Below, one piece after another: positions 13,001-22,031 of a stretch of 64,000 bases of DNA. Source of the stretch: Yamagishiella unicocca (Eukaryota > Chlorophyta > Chlorophyceae > Chlamydomonadales > Volvocaceae). Numbering within the stretch: position 1 is the first letter of the stretch; each line of letters starts with the position of its first letter. The translations under genes were made by a program, and so were the position numbers. The stretch is taken from assembly GCA_003116995.1 (NCBI GenBank), contig BDSL01000141.1, forward strand, positions 1-64,000, in the 5' to 3' direction. A model generated the notes under the pieces. It did not search any database. It was not told the DNA's origin and was given only the letters and a program-made list of their open reading frames with translations.

Positions 13001-14156
13001 CTCCCCTCGCGCCGAGGTTTGTTTATATTGTTTTCAAAACCCCCCGCGCCGGTCCGCCGTCACCACCCAATCCTTGCTCCACTCCGGTATCGATTCCCGG
13101 CTTTCATTTCTACCCTCAACGTACGCTGCTGCTGGGACAAGCGGGCTGTTCGGGCTCCTGGCTGCCCCCGCGTCGCAATCCCCCGCCGCCACCGCCACTG
13201 GGACCCTGTCGCCTGCCGCACCTGCCTTGTTCCAATGCCTGCTCCCTTAAAAACGGACGCAAGCAAGTCACAAACCACCAATCATCAACCACCAACCATC
13301 AGCCATCAACCATCAACCATCCGTCATCAACCATCAACCATCAACCATCAACCATCAACCATCGTCCATCCTTCTTGCGCCGGTTTCGTCATGTACACGG
13401 ACCTCCTGCTCACCCTGTTTTACGGCACCCGAACCCATCCAACGAACGCACCCGAACCCTGCACCCTGCTCCCTCTTCCCACCCCACCCACCCCCACCCC
13501 TACCTACCCCCGTCCGTGCCAGCTTTATCCTGAGCCGCCTCTACGCCTGGGGCGCCGTGTGCGCCATGTTCAGCGGCACCGCGCCCCCCCGCCCCGCCTC
13601 CCCGCTCCGCCGGGATCGTGACGCCGAGGGGGGGGTGCGGTCCTCCCGGCTAGGCCTTCGCCGCAGCTCGCGGAGATCCCTGACGGCGATGCTCCGAGAC
13701 CGCGACAGCGGCGGCGGCGGTCGTGCGGCGGCAGCGACCTACACGTCGTCGGGTCAGGCTGCCGGAGCTGCCGGAGCTGCAGTCGCCGCTACTGGGGCCG
13801 CCTATGTGACGGGCACCGCGGGTTCCGCGGACGTGCCCCGTGCGGGGTACCAGCAAACCAGCCCGGCCGTGTCGCTTCATGGCAGCCCTGCACCACCGGC
13901 GCCGACGCTGACACCGGGTGCGTCTGCCTGGCAGCAGCTGCCGCAGCTACCGCCGCAACAGCAGCAACAGCAATGGCAGCAACAACAGCAACAGCAACAA
14001 CAACAACTGCAACAGGAGCAGCAACGACAACAGCAGCAGCAACATCAACAACAGCAACAACAGCAGCAGCTGCAACAGCAACAACAGCAGCAACAACAAC
14101 TGCAACAACAGCAACAACAACTGCAACAACAGCAACAGCAACAACAACAACAACAA

Positions 14157-14221
<65 letters not shown>

Positions 14222-17200
14222 CGCTGCCTGGCAGCAGCAGCGGCAACAACAGCAGCTGCAACAGCAGCAGCAGGCTGCCTTTCAGCAGCAACAGCAACAA
14301 CAGCAGCTGCAGCAGCAACAGCAGCAACAGCAGCTGCAACAGCAACAGCAGCAGCTGCAGCAGCAACAGCAGCAACAGCAGCAACAGCAGCAACAGCAGC
14401 AACAGCAGCAACAGCAGCAGCAGGCTGCCTGGCAGCAGCAGCAACAACAACGACAACAGGTATCCTGGCCACAGCAGCAGCAGCAGCCACCCCAAGGCTG
14501 GCAGGGGGCGATGCAGCGGCCAGGCGGGGGGCCGCAGTATGGGCAGCAGCAGCACCAGCACTTGGGCGCCGCTGCCCCTACGCGGGGCGCATTTGGTGGG
14601 GGCGGCGACGGCGCCAACCTCTGGTGGCAACGGAGCGGCCAGTACGGCTCGACTGGTGGCAGGCCGCTGGGGGAAGCGACGGAGACCCCAGTCGTGGGGC
14701 CAGTGGGCAGCGCCGGAGGCGGCGGCGGCGGCGCCGCCGCCGCCGCCGCCGCGGCAATGCAGCGGACCGGGGCCCGCTTGCAGCGGGTCGATGCCGACCC
14801 ACGGGTCTTGGACCTCAGCGTCACGCAGCTCCCGCTGTCGGACCCCGCGGGCCTAGCTGGCGGCGGAAGCGACGCGGGTTTCCCCCGCCGCCGTACCTCC
14901 ACACCCTCGGTGTCTTTCACCTTCTCCCTACCCACGGCCTCGCCTAGCAGGGCGCCCAGTACGGCGTCGTACACGCCCAGTGAGGCCCCGTCCCTGGAGG
15001 TGCCGCCGCTCATACCCTCCCTGGACCCTGCGGTCCCGGGCGGGGCCACACCGCCCGGCGCCAGCCCAGGCGGCGCCGAGCAGGCCCCCTTCAAACTGCG
15101 TCCACTGAAGTAAGTCAACAAGAGAAGCGAAATGTGCAAGCAGTCTTCAGGGCTGCAAGCATGCCATCCCGCCCAACCACATTTTAACCGCCTAACCCCC
15201 AACCGCTCGCGCAGAAGCGCCCTGGACCAGGCGGCTGAGCTGGAGGAGGAGCTGGCGTTTTTCCAGCGGCTGCACAACAACCGCACGTGGGGCATGTTCA
15301 GCCGGGGCCCTCGCAGCCACCGCCACCTGCTGCGGAGGTTGGGACTGCACCCCTCGGAGCCCACATCCATACGGTGGGGGCGGGGGCGAGAAAGCACGTC
15401 AGCAGGAGGGGTATGAGGGGAAACCCGGGGGTTGACACTGAAAAGTAAAACCCATTGGGAAACGGTTGGTACACACGTTTTAGGCTGCATGCTCGAGAAC
15501 TTTGATCAGCTTGGTTGCTTGGTGATAAAAATAGGAGGGGTGAGGTCGCAGATCGAAAGGCCAGCTGGAGTCCACCCGCAGGCGGAGAGGGCTGCCCTAG
15601 CCGAGCAGGTACCGGTAGGAGATACTTGGTTTGCGTCTTATGTCCGACTACCATCCAACTTGATATTAATACCGTCAGTATCGATGGCGTAAAATTGGAA
15701 GCGTTGCTAAGCATGTGCCCCTTACCCCCCTCTTCCCCGCCTGCGCCCCCTGGCCCCTCAGGGCCACGGTGGAGGCGCTGGCGGACATCGTCAAGCTCCA
15801 GCAGCAGCGCGCCACCAACGGACCCGTGGGTCAGCGCTCGCCCGCGCCACCCGTCCAGGCGCCCCCCACGCTCCACCCCGACCCCCTCTCCCTCTCCCCC
15901 CTGGACGAGGCCCCCTTCCTCTTCGTGCTGCAGCACCAGAACCTCTTCGGCGACGGCGGCAGCAGCGTCCACGACGGAGGTGCCGCCAGCGAGGTGCTGG
16001 ACCAGTTGACGGGCCGTGCGGCGCGGGCCGAGGGGGTTGTGCGCAGCGGGCTGAGGGCGAACCGCGGCGGCGGCGGCCGCGGCGGCGCTGCTGCCGGCCT
16101 CCAGTCGGCCTACCTGCGGGCGTTCCTGGGCGCGAAGACGGAGCCTAATGAGGAGCTGCTGGGTAGGTGGCAGCAGGGGGGGGGGTAGAAGCGCCCACTT
16201 TATAACTAATGTGCATAGTTATGTAAATGTTTGGTTAGGAACGTCGCTTGTGTTCGGGACATCGAATGGGGTAATGGATCATTTTTTGTACTGGTTGCAC
16301 GGCATGAGCTGCCGTACATGAGGTACTGTTAGGAGGTCGGCATGGGGCCTCTAGTGGATGTGGGGCCGTCGCAGCGAGCTCCGGTTCCGGAGCGGCGCAA
16401 GGAGGGGCCCCATGTACGGGTTGGGACCAACACCACCAGCCGACCTCAATCCCAGCGTCCCCCAAACCCACCCGTCACCCCCTCACCCTTTACCCCTCCC
16501 CCCTGCCGCCTCTCCTCGCCCTCCCCGCCCCTCTCCAAGTTTCTGCAGCATGCATCTCAGAAGTCTGTCCTAAACGTGTTTCCTTCGTACACGGGTTTTC
16601 CTTGCAACCCCTCTCCTTGCCGCTCCCCTTGCTCCGCCGCTTCCGGTCCCTCCCTGCTGCCAGGCGGACCGGCCGTTGAGCTGTGGGAGCGGCTGGTGGG
16701 CCGCCTGGCTGCCAGAGTGGCGCACCAGCGCCTCAAGCGGCTGCTGTACTGGGTGCACCAGGAGCTGGCCTTCAGCGAGGGCTGCGAGGACAGGATCAAC
16801 TGGCTCAGCGAAGCGGTGAGAGGGAGGGGGGGCGGGTAGGGTCCCGCTGCCCGCCACGACAACAGGACGCGGCGCAAGATATTGCGGTGTTCTTCACGGA
16901 AGCTCCTAGGGACTCAAACACTCCACGCACCGTACGGCCATCGACATACCAGCCCTCCTTGGCGGAGGGAGCCTCACGCATCAGCGCCCGTCTGGTCGCC
17001 TACATCTTTGCGCCTCTCTTACTAACGCTCCGCAACCTCCCCCCCTCTCGTACCCCTCCCCTCGCAGCTGGTGGAGTCCGATGTGGACTCTCCCCCCCAG
17101 CTGGACTGGAGCTTCGCCCGCTGCTCCCGCACCCTGGTGGCGCTGGTGACTCAGTTGGCGGACCCCCTCCCGGCGGAGAGGTCGGGGGGCAAGTACCCAC

Positions 17201-19716
17201 CTGCCGTACCCACCCTGCGGCCCAAGGATGCACAGGACATGATGTACTGGATACGGGTGGGGCACATGGGCGGGTGCACGGGGGGGCCGAGCACAATAGT
17301 GCGGTGTGTGTGTATGCGTGTGTGTGTGTTTTGGGGGTGTGAGGGGAAACCCGCGACGGTGGAGGCGGCTGTTACGCTACGCCTTAATGAAATGGGCGTG
17401 CGAGCAGGTGTCCATCCGCGCAGTGCCCAGGGTACAACAGCGGCAGTGGCATGGAGTGGATGGGTCCCGGGCGGGATGCAGGCGGGTGTTGGCTAACGTA
17501 GGAGGTTGAAGGAGCAGTTGGGAGTTAGGCAGGTGGGCAGGTGAGTGAGTGCTTGCTGACGCCACCGCTGATGACTGCCACCACTGCCACTATGCTCATT
17601 CCATGGGCAGCCACCCGTTGGCTCCTGTGACGCACCTCACACTGTGACGCACCTCTCGCTGTAACGCACCTCTCGCTGTAACGCAGCTCTCGCTGTAACG
17701 CAGCTCTCGCTGTAACGCAGATCTCGCTGGCCGGCTAAAGCTCGTCCGCCCATCCCTTGTGTCCCTTCCCATCCTGTCTCGCCCTCCTGATTCGCATGTG
17801 CGTCGTTCCACTTATGGCTGGACGGCTCGTTTGTTGCTCCGCGCGCACACTGTCACCATCGATCAACGGACTGTACGAACGCGCAGTACGAGGTGAAGTC
17901 GTACCCGCTGGATTGGTCCGTGGGCATTCTGTTTGAGATGGCGGGTCTGAGCGAGGAGGCTCAGGCGCTGGGGCGCTACTCGCACGAGGACATCGTGCTG
18001 CAAGTGCTGCGCCAGGTGGGCGGATGAGGACGGGGTCGCGTTGCTGACTGACGCGCGGGGTCCTGAGAGATAGATCCTGGGAGAGACCCTGGGAGAAATC
18101 CTGAGAAAGATCCTGAGAGAGGGAGATCCTGAGAGAGATCCTGAGAGAGATCCTGAGAGAGAGATCTTAGGGTGTGTGCTAGGCAGGCGGGCGAGCCTGC
18201 TGCACTGTGCCGTACGAGCAGCGAGCCGGATGCGGGGCAGCAGCCCTTTGGAAACAAATGTGCTCGTCACTCTGGAGCTAGGGAACTAGGGATCGATAGG
18301 CAGCTTCCGGGCCTCCGGGCGGCAGGCCGCTGTGTCGCGGACGCACCTTGCAAACACCCCGCGGGGCGGTGCTTCCCCGCCACCCCGCGCTTCTACGCCG
18401 GCGTCGCGGGCCTGGTGGGCCTAGTGAAGGCTGCCGCCTCGCCCATTCCCCCGGGCGCCCTGCAGCCCTAGGGTCCCACCCCACGGCGATGGCGATGCAG
18501 TGGCTTCACCTTGCACCGCGACCGCCACCACCACCACCACCACCACCCACGTTTGCCCCACTCGCTCTCCTCCCTTGCCACCATGCGTCCACCGCCCATG
18601 TGCGACTCCTCACCCCTCCTTCCTTCCTTTCCTTGCCCGGGGCTGTGCTGACGCCGAGCCGTGCCCCCTCTCCTCCGCAGCTGCCCCCCGAGTTGGTCAT
18701 GCAGTTCGTACGGCGCATGTTCCTGCGGCTGGCCTGCTTCATGATGGGCTGCGCGGACTTGTACGGCGTTGCACGGCAGGAGTCTCTGGCGGCGATGGTG
18801 ACCGCGTTCAGGTGCGGCGTTGCTGGCGATGAGGGGAGACAGCCCCCGGGGTGCAACGGGGGAAGGGAGGGATGGAGGGAGGGGCGGGAGCCGCCCTGGC
18901 GCTGGCCCTGTATTGGGTCAAGAGTTCCGTGCGTTCCGTTTGGTGCGTTCGCCTAAGTGCCAATCCACACACCCCGGCTTTTCTCCTGACATCATCCTGC
19001 AGCGGCCCCGCCATGTTTCCGTTCATTGCCAGGCTTGTGGTTTGGAGCTGTTATCGTTAGTGCTGCCGCTCTGGCGGGCCCTCCTTCCCCCGTCCCCTAT
19101 TTAATCCATGCCGCGTAACTGGTTGTATGCCCCCCCCGTACCCTGACGGCTATCCGCCTCCCTTCCGCCCGCAGGTACAGCAGCGTGCTGCTGGGGCTGG
19201 TCCGCAGCATCAGGAGCTGCGCCGACATGCTCCAGGATCAGTTCTTCCTGGAGCTCTTTTATCTGTTCCGCACGGAGCAGGTACGGCGACGTGGACACGT
19301 GCCACTGCGCTGTGGCACCAAGTTCAGCACCAAGTTCCCGGCGCCACCTGCTCTTTCTCTCTCACCTGCCGGCCCTTCCCCACGCGTACAGATACCCGCT
19401 CCCTCATAGATCACCGTCACTCCACCCACCACTCGCCCGGCCCCAAACTGCCACTGTGGTATCGTCGCACCCGCAACGCCCCTCCTCCGACCGCTGACGC
19501 GTCCGGCCCGTGCAGGTACAAGACCGGCTACGCGAGGTGCGAGGCGGGCAGGACGCGATGCTGGCCGAGGCCACACAGCACCTGTTTGAAAGCGTGCTGC
19601 AGCACATCGGCGATGCAGCCATGTTGGCGGGGGCTGGCGGCACGAAGGGGGCGCAGGCATTCGCGCACGTGGCCAACCGAGCGGTCCTCACCAAGATGCC
19701 GGGCCGATTGACATAG
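4043..19716 (+). CDS. Very large low-complexity protein, 2,490 aa, 19 exons
   Basis: Exons: 4043-4327, 4625-6858, 7329-7572, 7916-8036, 8170-8350, 8856-8959, 9464-9642, 10047-10737, 11864-12156, 12910-12995, 13523-15109, 15215-15373, 15762-16162, 16664-16815, 17068-17256, 17887-18015, 18681-18811, 19175-19280, 19516-19716. The phases agree at every junction and the sum is 7,473 nt. The first 95 residues look globular, with alternating strands (KKYYYVAITDWSLYLLTM) as in a PH-like fold. I sense weak resemblance to the vertebrate C12orf56 family here and near residues 920-1020 (YKLILVTIERKSNLFFHIQ), but this is not established. Between lie Pro/Ala/Gly-rich stretches, a YRLPAGPLGEAT repeat and a long polyQ exon. 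The last 430 residues are helical and conserved-looking. Function unknown; gene structure confident. Confidence 0.8.
5380..5705 (+). repeat. In-frame protein repeat in exon 2 of the large gene
   Basis: Degenerate units of about 20-30 codons around the motif Y-R-L-x-x-G-P-L-G-E-A-T. Two nearly identical copies are at about 5585-5640 and 5655-5700, with three weaker ones upstream. The motif recurs once in the polyQ exon (GRPLGEATETP near 14660), so it is probably a functional short linear motif rather than only a recent duplication. Confidence 0.75.
8404..8470. repeat. 12-bp tandem repeat, GTAGCGGCA type
   Basis: About five copies of a 12-bp unit made of GTAGCGGCA and GTAGCGGTA. It lies in intron 8351-8855 of the large gene. 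Confidence 0.8.
8690..8855 (-). repeat. Dispersed intronic repeat, reverse copy abutting acceptor
   Basis: Contains GTCCGACGACCATGCGCCAA (shared with 47110), GGCTATGCACCCACTACATT (cf. the reverse of 10805 and 56620) and AATTACCGGTTCTTTT (cf. 62345). It ends in a C-rich tract and the CAG acceptor of exon 8856-8959. Strand is assigned relative to copies starting with GGAAACCCG. Confidence 0.75.
8985..9115 (+). repeat. Dispersed intronic repeat copy
   Basis: In intron 8960-9463. It has ACCGGTTACACGATGTAGG (as at 39265), then a GGAAGCCCGCAGGTCAGCA head and a CGTTTGGAATTGCATGCTGG tail, matching the head and tail of the copies at 15415 and 33120. Confidence 0.75.
10760..10860 (+). repeat. Dispersed intronic repeat copy near donor
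   Basis: Starts about 20 bp inside intron 10738-11863. CTCGACATGGGAATTGTAGC then GGTGCATAGCCTTCGGACAC and GCATGCTACTG are shared almost base for base with 56595-56660, and reversed at 8760-8850. Confidence 0.8.
11276..11843. repeat. CGACTCGACCCCACC satellite in an intron
   Basis: About 570 bp of tandem 15-bp units (CCCACCCGACTCGAC) interleaved with 10-bp CCCACCCGAC units, occupying the 3' half of intron 10738-11863. It ends about 20 bp before the acceptor. The minus strand is strongly G-rich (GGGTGGGGTCG), with runs that could form quadruplexes. All units lack stops in the plus frame that joins the next exon, so a retained intron would be read as a Pro/Thr/Arg/Asp/His-rich insert. Confidence 0.95.
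12157..12413. repeat. GGGGAGGAG tandem repeat at a donor site
   Basis: Purine-rich array of 13-bp units (GGGGAGGAGTAGC and GGGGAGGAGGCGC) that begins directly at the donor of exon 11864-12156 and continues for about 250 bp, up to a copy of the dispersed intronic repeat. Confidence 0.95.
12418..12590 (+). repeat. Dispersed intronic repeat copy
   Basis: In intron 12157-12909. GGAAACCCGGGTGCGAAGGA, ACCGTTTAGGACAGACG, GAGATGCATGCTGGAGAA, then CTGGTTACATGACACAGG. It has the same order and spacing as the copy at 39155-39310. Confidence 0.85.
13265..13368. repeat. ATCAACC heptamer array
   Basis: About 14 imperfect copies of ATCAACC/ACCATCA in intron 12996-13522 of the large gene. Confidence 0.9.
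13948..14462 (+). repeat. PolyQ tract in exon 11 of the large gene
   Basis: CAG/CAA-rich sequence of more than 500 bp encoding near-continuous glutamine, broken by a few Ala-Trp (AAW), Leu and Arg residues. It is in phase with the exon on both sides (13523-15109), so it is translated. The mix of CAA and CAG codons means it is not a pure trinucleotide expansion. The long leucine- or alanine-rich frames on the other strand are shadows. Confidence 0.9.
15408..15503 (+). repeat. Dispersed intronic repeat copy (subfamily 2)
   Basis: In intron 15374-15761, about 35 bp from the donor. GGGGAAACCCGGGGGTTGAC, ACTGAAAAGTAAAACCC, GTTTTAGGCTGCATGCTCGA. Closest to the copy at 33118-33205. Confidence 0.85.
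16543..16612 (-). repeat. Dispersed intronic repeat, reverse copy near acceptor
   Basis: In intron 16163-16663. The reverse complement reads GGTTGCAAGGAAAACCCGTG, TACGAAGGAAAC, GTTTAGGACAGACT, GAGATGCATGCTGCAG. It lies about 50 bp upstream of the CAG acceptor, separated by a pyrimidine tract. Confidence 0.85.
17640..17730. repeat. CTCGCTGTAACGCA array with TGTAA signals
   Basis: About five units of 16-17 bp in intron 17257-17886. Four contain TGTAA, at 17660, 17678, 17694 and 17711, which is the usual volvocine polyadenylation motif. Confidence 0.85.
18061..18170. repeat. GAGAGATCCT array
   Basis: About eight imperfect units of 10-18 bp (CCTGAGAGAGAT) in intron 18016-18680 of the large gene. 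Confidence 0.85.
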
Positions 19717-20249
19717 CGACACATCATAGCTGTGCGAAGTGGGGAAAGGCTGCGTGGGGTTTAGGACATCGCAAGCACAAGTGTACATTAAAGCGAACTA
19801 CGACATGGTACTGGTGTTAGTTTGGACATGTTATGAGAACGTGAATGACCAGCACAGCACGGCTTGGGGATGGCGTGCGGCGTTGAAGTGGAGTGGCGAT
19901 CGGCAGACAGAGGCCACGCAGAGCCATGAGGATGAATGTGTGACGCGGATGGTGCCTGCTGCAAGTAAGGTGAACCGAGGGGCTTGTTTTGGCGTTGAGC
20001 GGAGATGTATTTGTCTGGGTGCGAATATACATGGATGCTTAGGTGCAGCTACGAAACTAGCAGTCGAACAGGGAGCAATGCCGAGAGGTGCCTGCATGGG
20101 GGCGCGATGTCATGTCATAATGTCCTTTCTATGTTGAAAGCAATCAATTGCTGTCCACCGGGGGATTTCATGTGCGCGAACTTTCAGCAAGCGTGCGGTA
20201 CTGGCTGCCAGCGACGAACGGGCATGACAGCACACTCTCTGAGCTGCAA
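19717..20249. other. Convergent 3' region
   Basis: Downstream sequence of the large gene, meeting the presumed 3' UTR of ribose-5-phosphate isomerase. It has no repeat and no supportable gene. I did not find a plus-strand TGTAA for the large gene here, so its polyadenylation point is unassigned. Confidence 0.5.
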
Positions 20250-20254
20250 TTACA
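20250..20254 (-). promoter_or_regulatory. TGTAA polyadenylation motif of RPI gene
   Basis: TGTAA on the minus strand, 464 nt beyond the isomerase stop codon, within the usual range of volvocine 3' UTR lengths. Inferred from motif and position only. Confidence 0.5.
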
Positions 20255-20717
20255 CAGTTGCGCATCTGGCCGCCACAGCCGAGTGTTAACTTATTGCTCC
20301 ACATAACAGCTGCTGCTGGAGCCATATGCAGACTGCATACACCTGCTGGGCGGGTCGATGAGGAATAAACCCGGCTAGGCGACTCGAGGGAAAACACCTG
20401 CCGTACACGCCATTTTCACGACGAAGCAGCCAAGGCACAGGAGCCGCCATGCCAAAAACGCCGGGAGTTCACCGCCATATGTGTTCTGCAAATATATAAT
20501 GTGCCAGCACCAGACAACCACCATCCCTGTTCCAACACGGTAACAACAATCCGCAAACCACCACCCAGAGCTCGGGAGCCCAGTCTGTCACGTGCCGCGG
20601 AGTTGCTCACTACCCCGTCACCACCTCTGCTACAGAGATGCCTATCCCGCGCCCCTCCTCCCGCTCCGCAATATCGTTCCAGAAGCCGGCATACAAGTGG
20701 TAACACACGGCAGTCGC

Positions 20718-21524
20718 TTAGTGCTTCGGCTTCGGGCGCTCCTTGACCTCCACTCCGGTGGTGCCGGCAATAATGCACACGTCAACCATGTCCAGGAACA
20801 GACCGTGGTCAACAACACCCTCCAGGGCCAGGATAGCCTTGGATGCGGCCTGCGAGTCCACGATGGGGGTCTGGAAGTAAAGGTCGACGATGTAGTTGCT
20901 GTTATCCGTCACGTAGGGCTTGTCGCCGTTCATGCGGAGCTTGGCCTCGCAGCCCTTGACCTCAGCCAGGTCGGCCAGGCGCTTCAGGGTGTACAGGTGG
21001 CAGAACTGCACAATCTCCACGGGCATCGCCAGCTTGCTGCCACCAAGGCCCTCCACCATCTTTGAGTCGTCCACAATGCAAACAAACTTTGCAGACGCCA
21101 TCTCCACCATCTTCTCGCGCAGCAGGGCGCCACCGCGGCCCTTCACGACGTCGAGGTTGGGATCGACCTCATCAGCACCGTCAATGGCGACGTCCAGCTT
21201 GGGCTGCTCATCGAGCGTAGCAAGCGGGATGCCCAAAGAAAGGGCCTGCTCGTAGGTGCGGATCGAGGTCGGGACGCCGATGATGTTCGTCAGCTTGCCC
21301 TCCTTCATCAGCTGGCCGATCCGGTCCACGGCGAACGCCGCGGTGGAGCCAGTGCCCAGGCCCACGACCATGCCGCTCTTCACGTACTCCACAGCCTTCC
21401 AAGCGGCCTGCTTCTTCAGCTCATCCTGGCTCAGCTGAGTGGAGGCTGCCATGGCGCGCACGTTGCGTTGAGTTGGGCGAGTGGCGGCAACGCGAGACGC
21501 GGTAGTGCTGGTGCGCAGCATCAT
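20718..21524 (-). CDS. RPI1: Ribose-5-phosphate isomerase A, plastid-targeted
   Basis: Interconverts ribose 5-phosphate and ribulose 5-phosphate in the Calvin cycle and the pentose phosphate pathway. It is a single uninterrupted exon of 268 residues, the only clearly intronless gene here. Diagnostic RpiA segments are GLGTGSTAAF, the acidic DGADEVDPNLD loop, KGRGGALLREK with the catalytic region, and IVDDSK. The mature part starts near residue 30 (STQLSQDELKKQAAWKAVEYV). The first 28 residues are rich in Arg, Thr, Ala and Ser and lack acids, as in a chloroplast transit peptide. It is divergent from the KAP-type phosphatase, with about 500 bp between. Confidence 0.97.
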   Translation of the reverse strand: MMLRTSTTASRVAATRPTQRNVRAMAASTQLSQDELKKQAAWKAVEYVKSGMVVGLGTGSTAAFAVDRIGQLMKEGKLTNIIGVPTSIRTYEQALSLGIPLATLDEQPKLDVAIDGADEVDPNLDVVKGRGGALLREKMVEMASAKFVCIVDDSKMVEGLGGSKLAMPVEIVQFCHLYTLKRLADLAEVKGCEAKLRMNGDKPYVTDNSNYIVDLYFQTPIVDSQAASKAILALEGVVDHGLFLDMVDVCIIAGTTGVEVKERPKPKH

Positions 21525-22031
21525 TTTGGCAAAACCTTACAACAGCGAAAAGCAAAACAAGTCGTAGTCGACGATGGTAATGTGCAAGCGCGACCGCAAA
21601 ACCCAATCGCTGGTTTCGGTAGCGCCCAACCCAACTTACAAACAGCTCCCTACCAGGCCACCAACCATTCATAGGTTTTGTACTTGTATTAGTTCCTTGT
21701 ACATAAATGCAGAGCGACCGCGACACTCAAAACGTCGACTTGGGTCAACAGCCTAGCCGAAATAGTGCCGAATCACGGCAGCCCAGAGTGGTCGACTCTG
21801 TTAACCATCCTCTCAATGTTTCCTGGGTTCCACCATGCGAAACGATCGCAGGCGCGTGTTGCATGCTCTCAGCCCTTACCCTCAAAACCCTTACCCGGGA
21901 CCACAACGGCGCCTGCTGGTACTAGGCCAGCTGCTCCGTACCATAGCGCAGCCTCATATTGCCTTGCATATACTTCAAATGAACGCATTGAGCCAACGCG
22001 CTGCCCGGTCTGGGCTCCTGCCGTCACCCAG
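21525..22031. other. Divergent promoter region; missing first exon of phosphatase
   Basis: Sequence between the isomerase start and the first phosphatase exon I can place. It must contain the isomerase promoter and 5' UTR and probably the initiator exon of the phosphatase. A candidate ATG is at 21835 (MRNDRR), but I could not connect it in phase. Confidence 0.5.

Noticed and set aside
13947..15490. Long leucine-, alanine-, cysteine- or asparagine-rich frames across the polyQ exon
   Set aside because: Shadow frames of the CAG/CAA tract. The plus frame is fixed by phase-matched exons on both sides.
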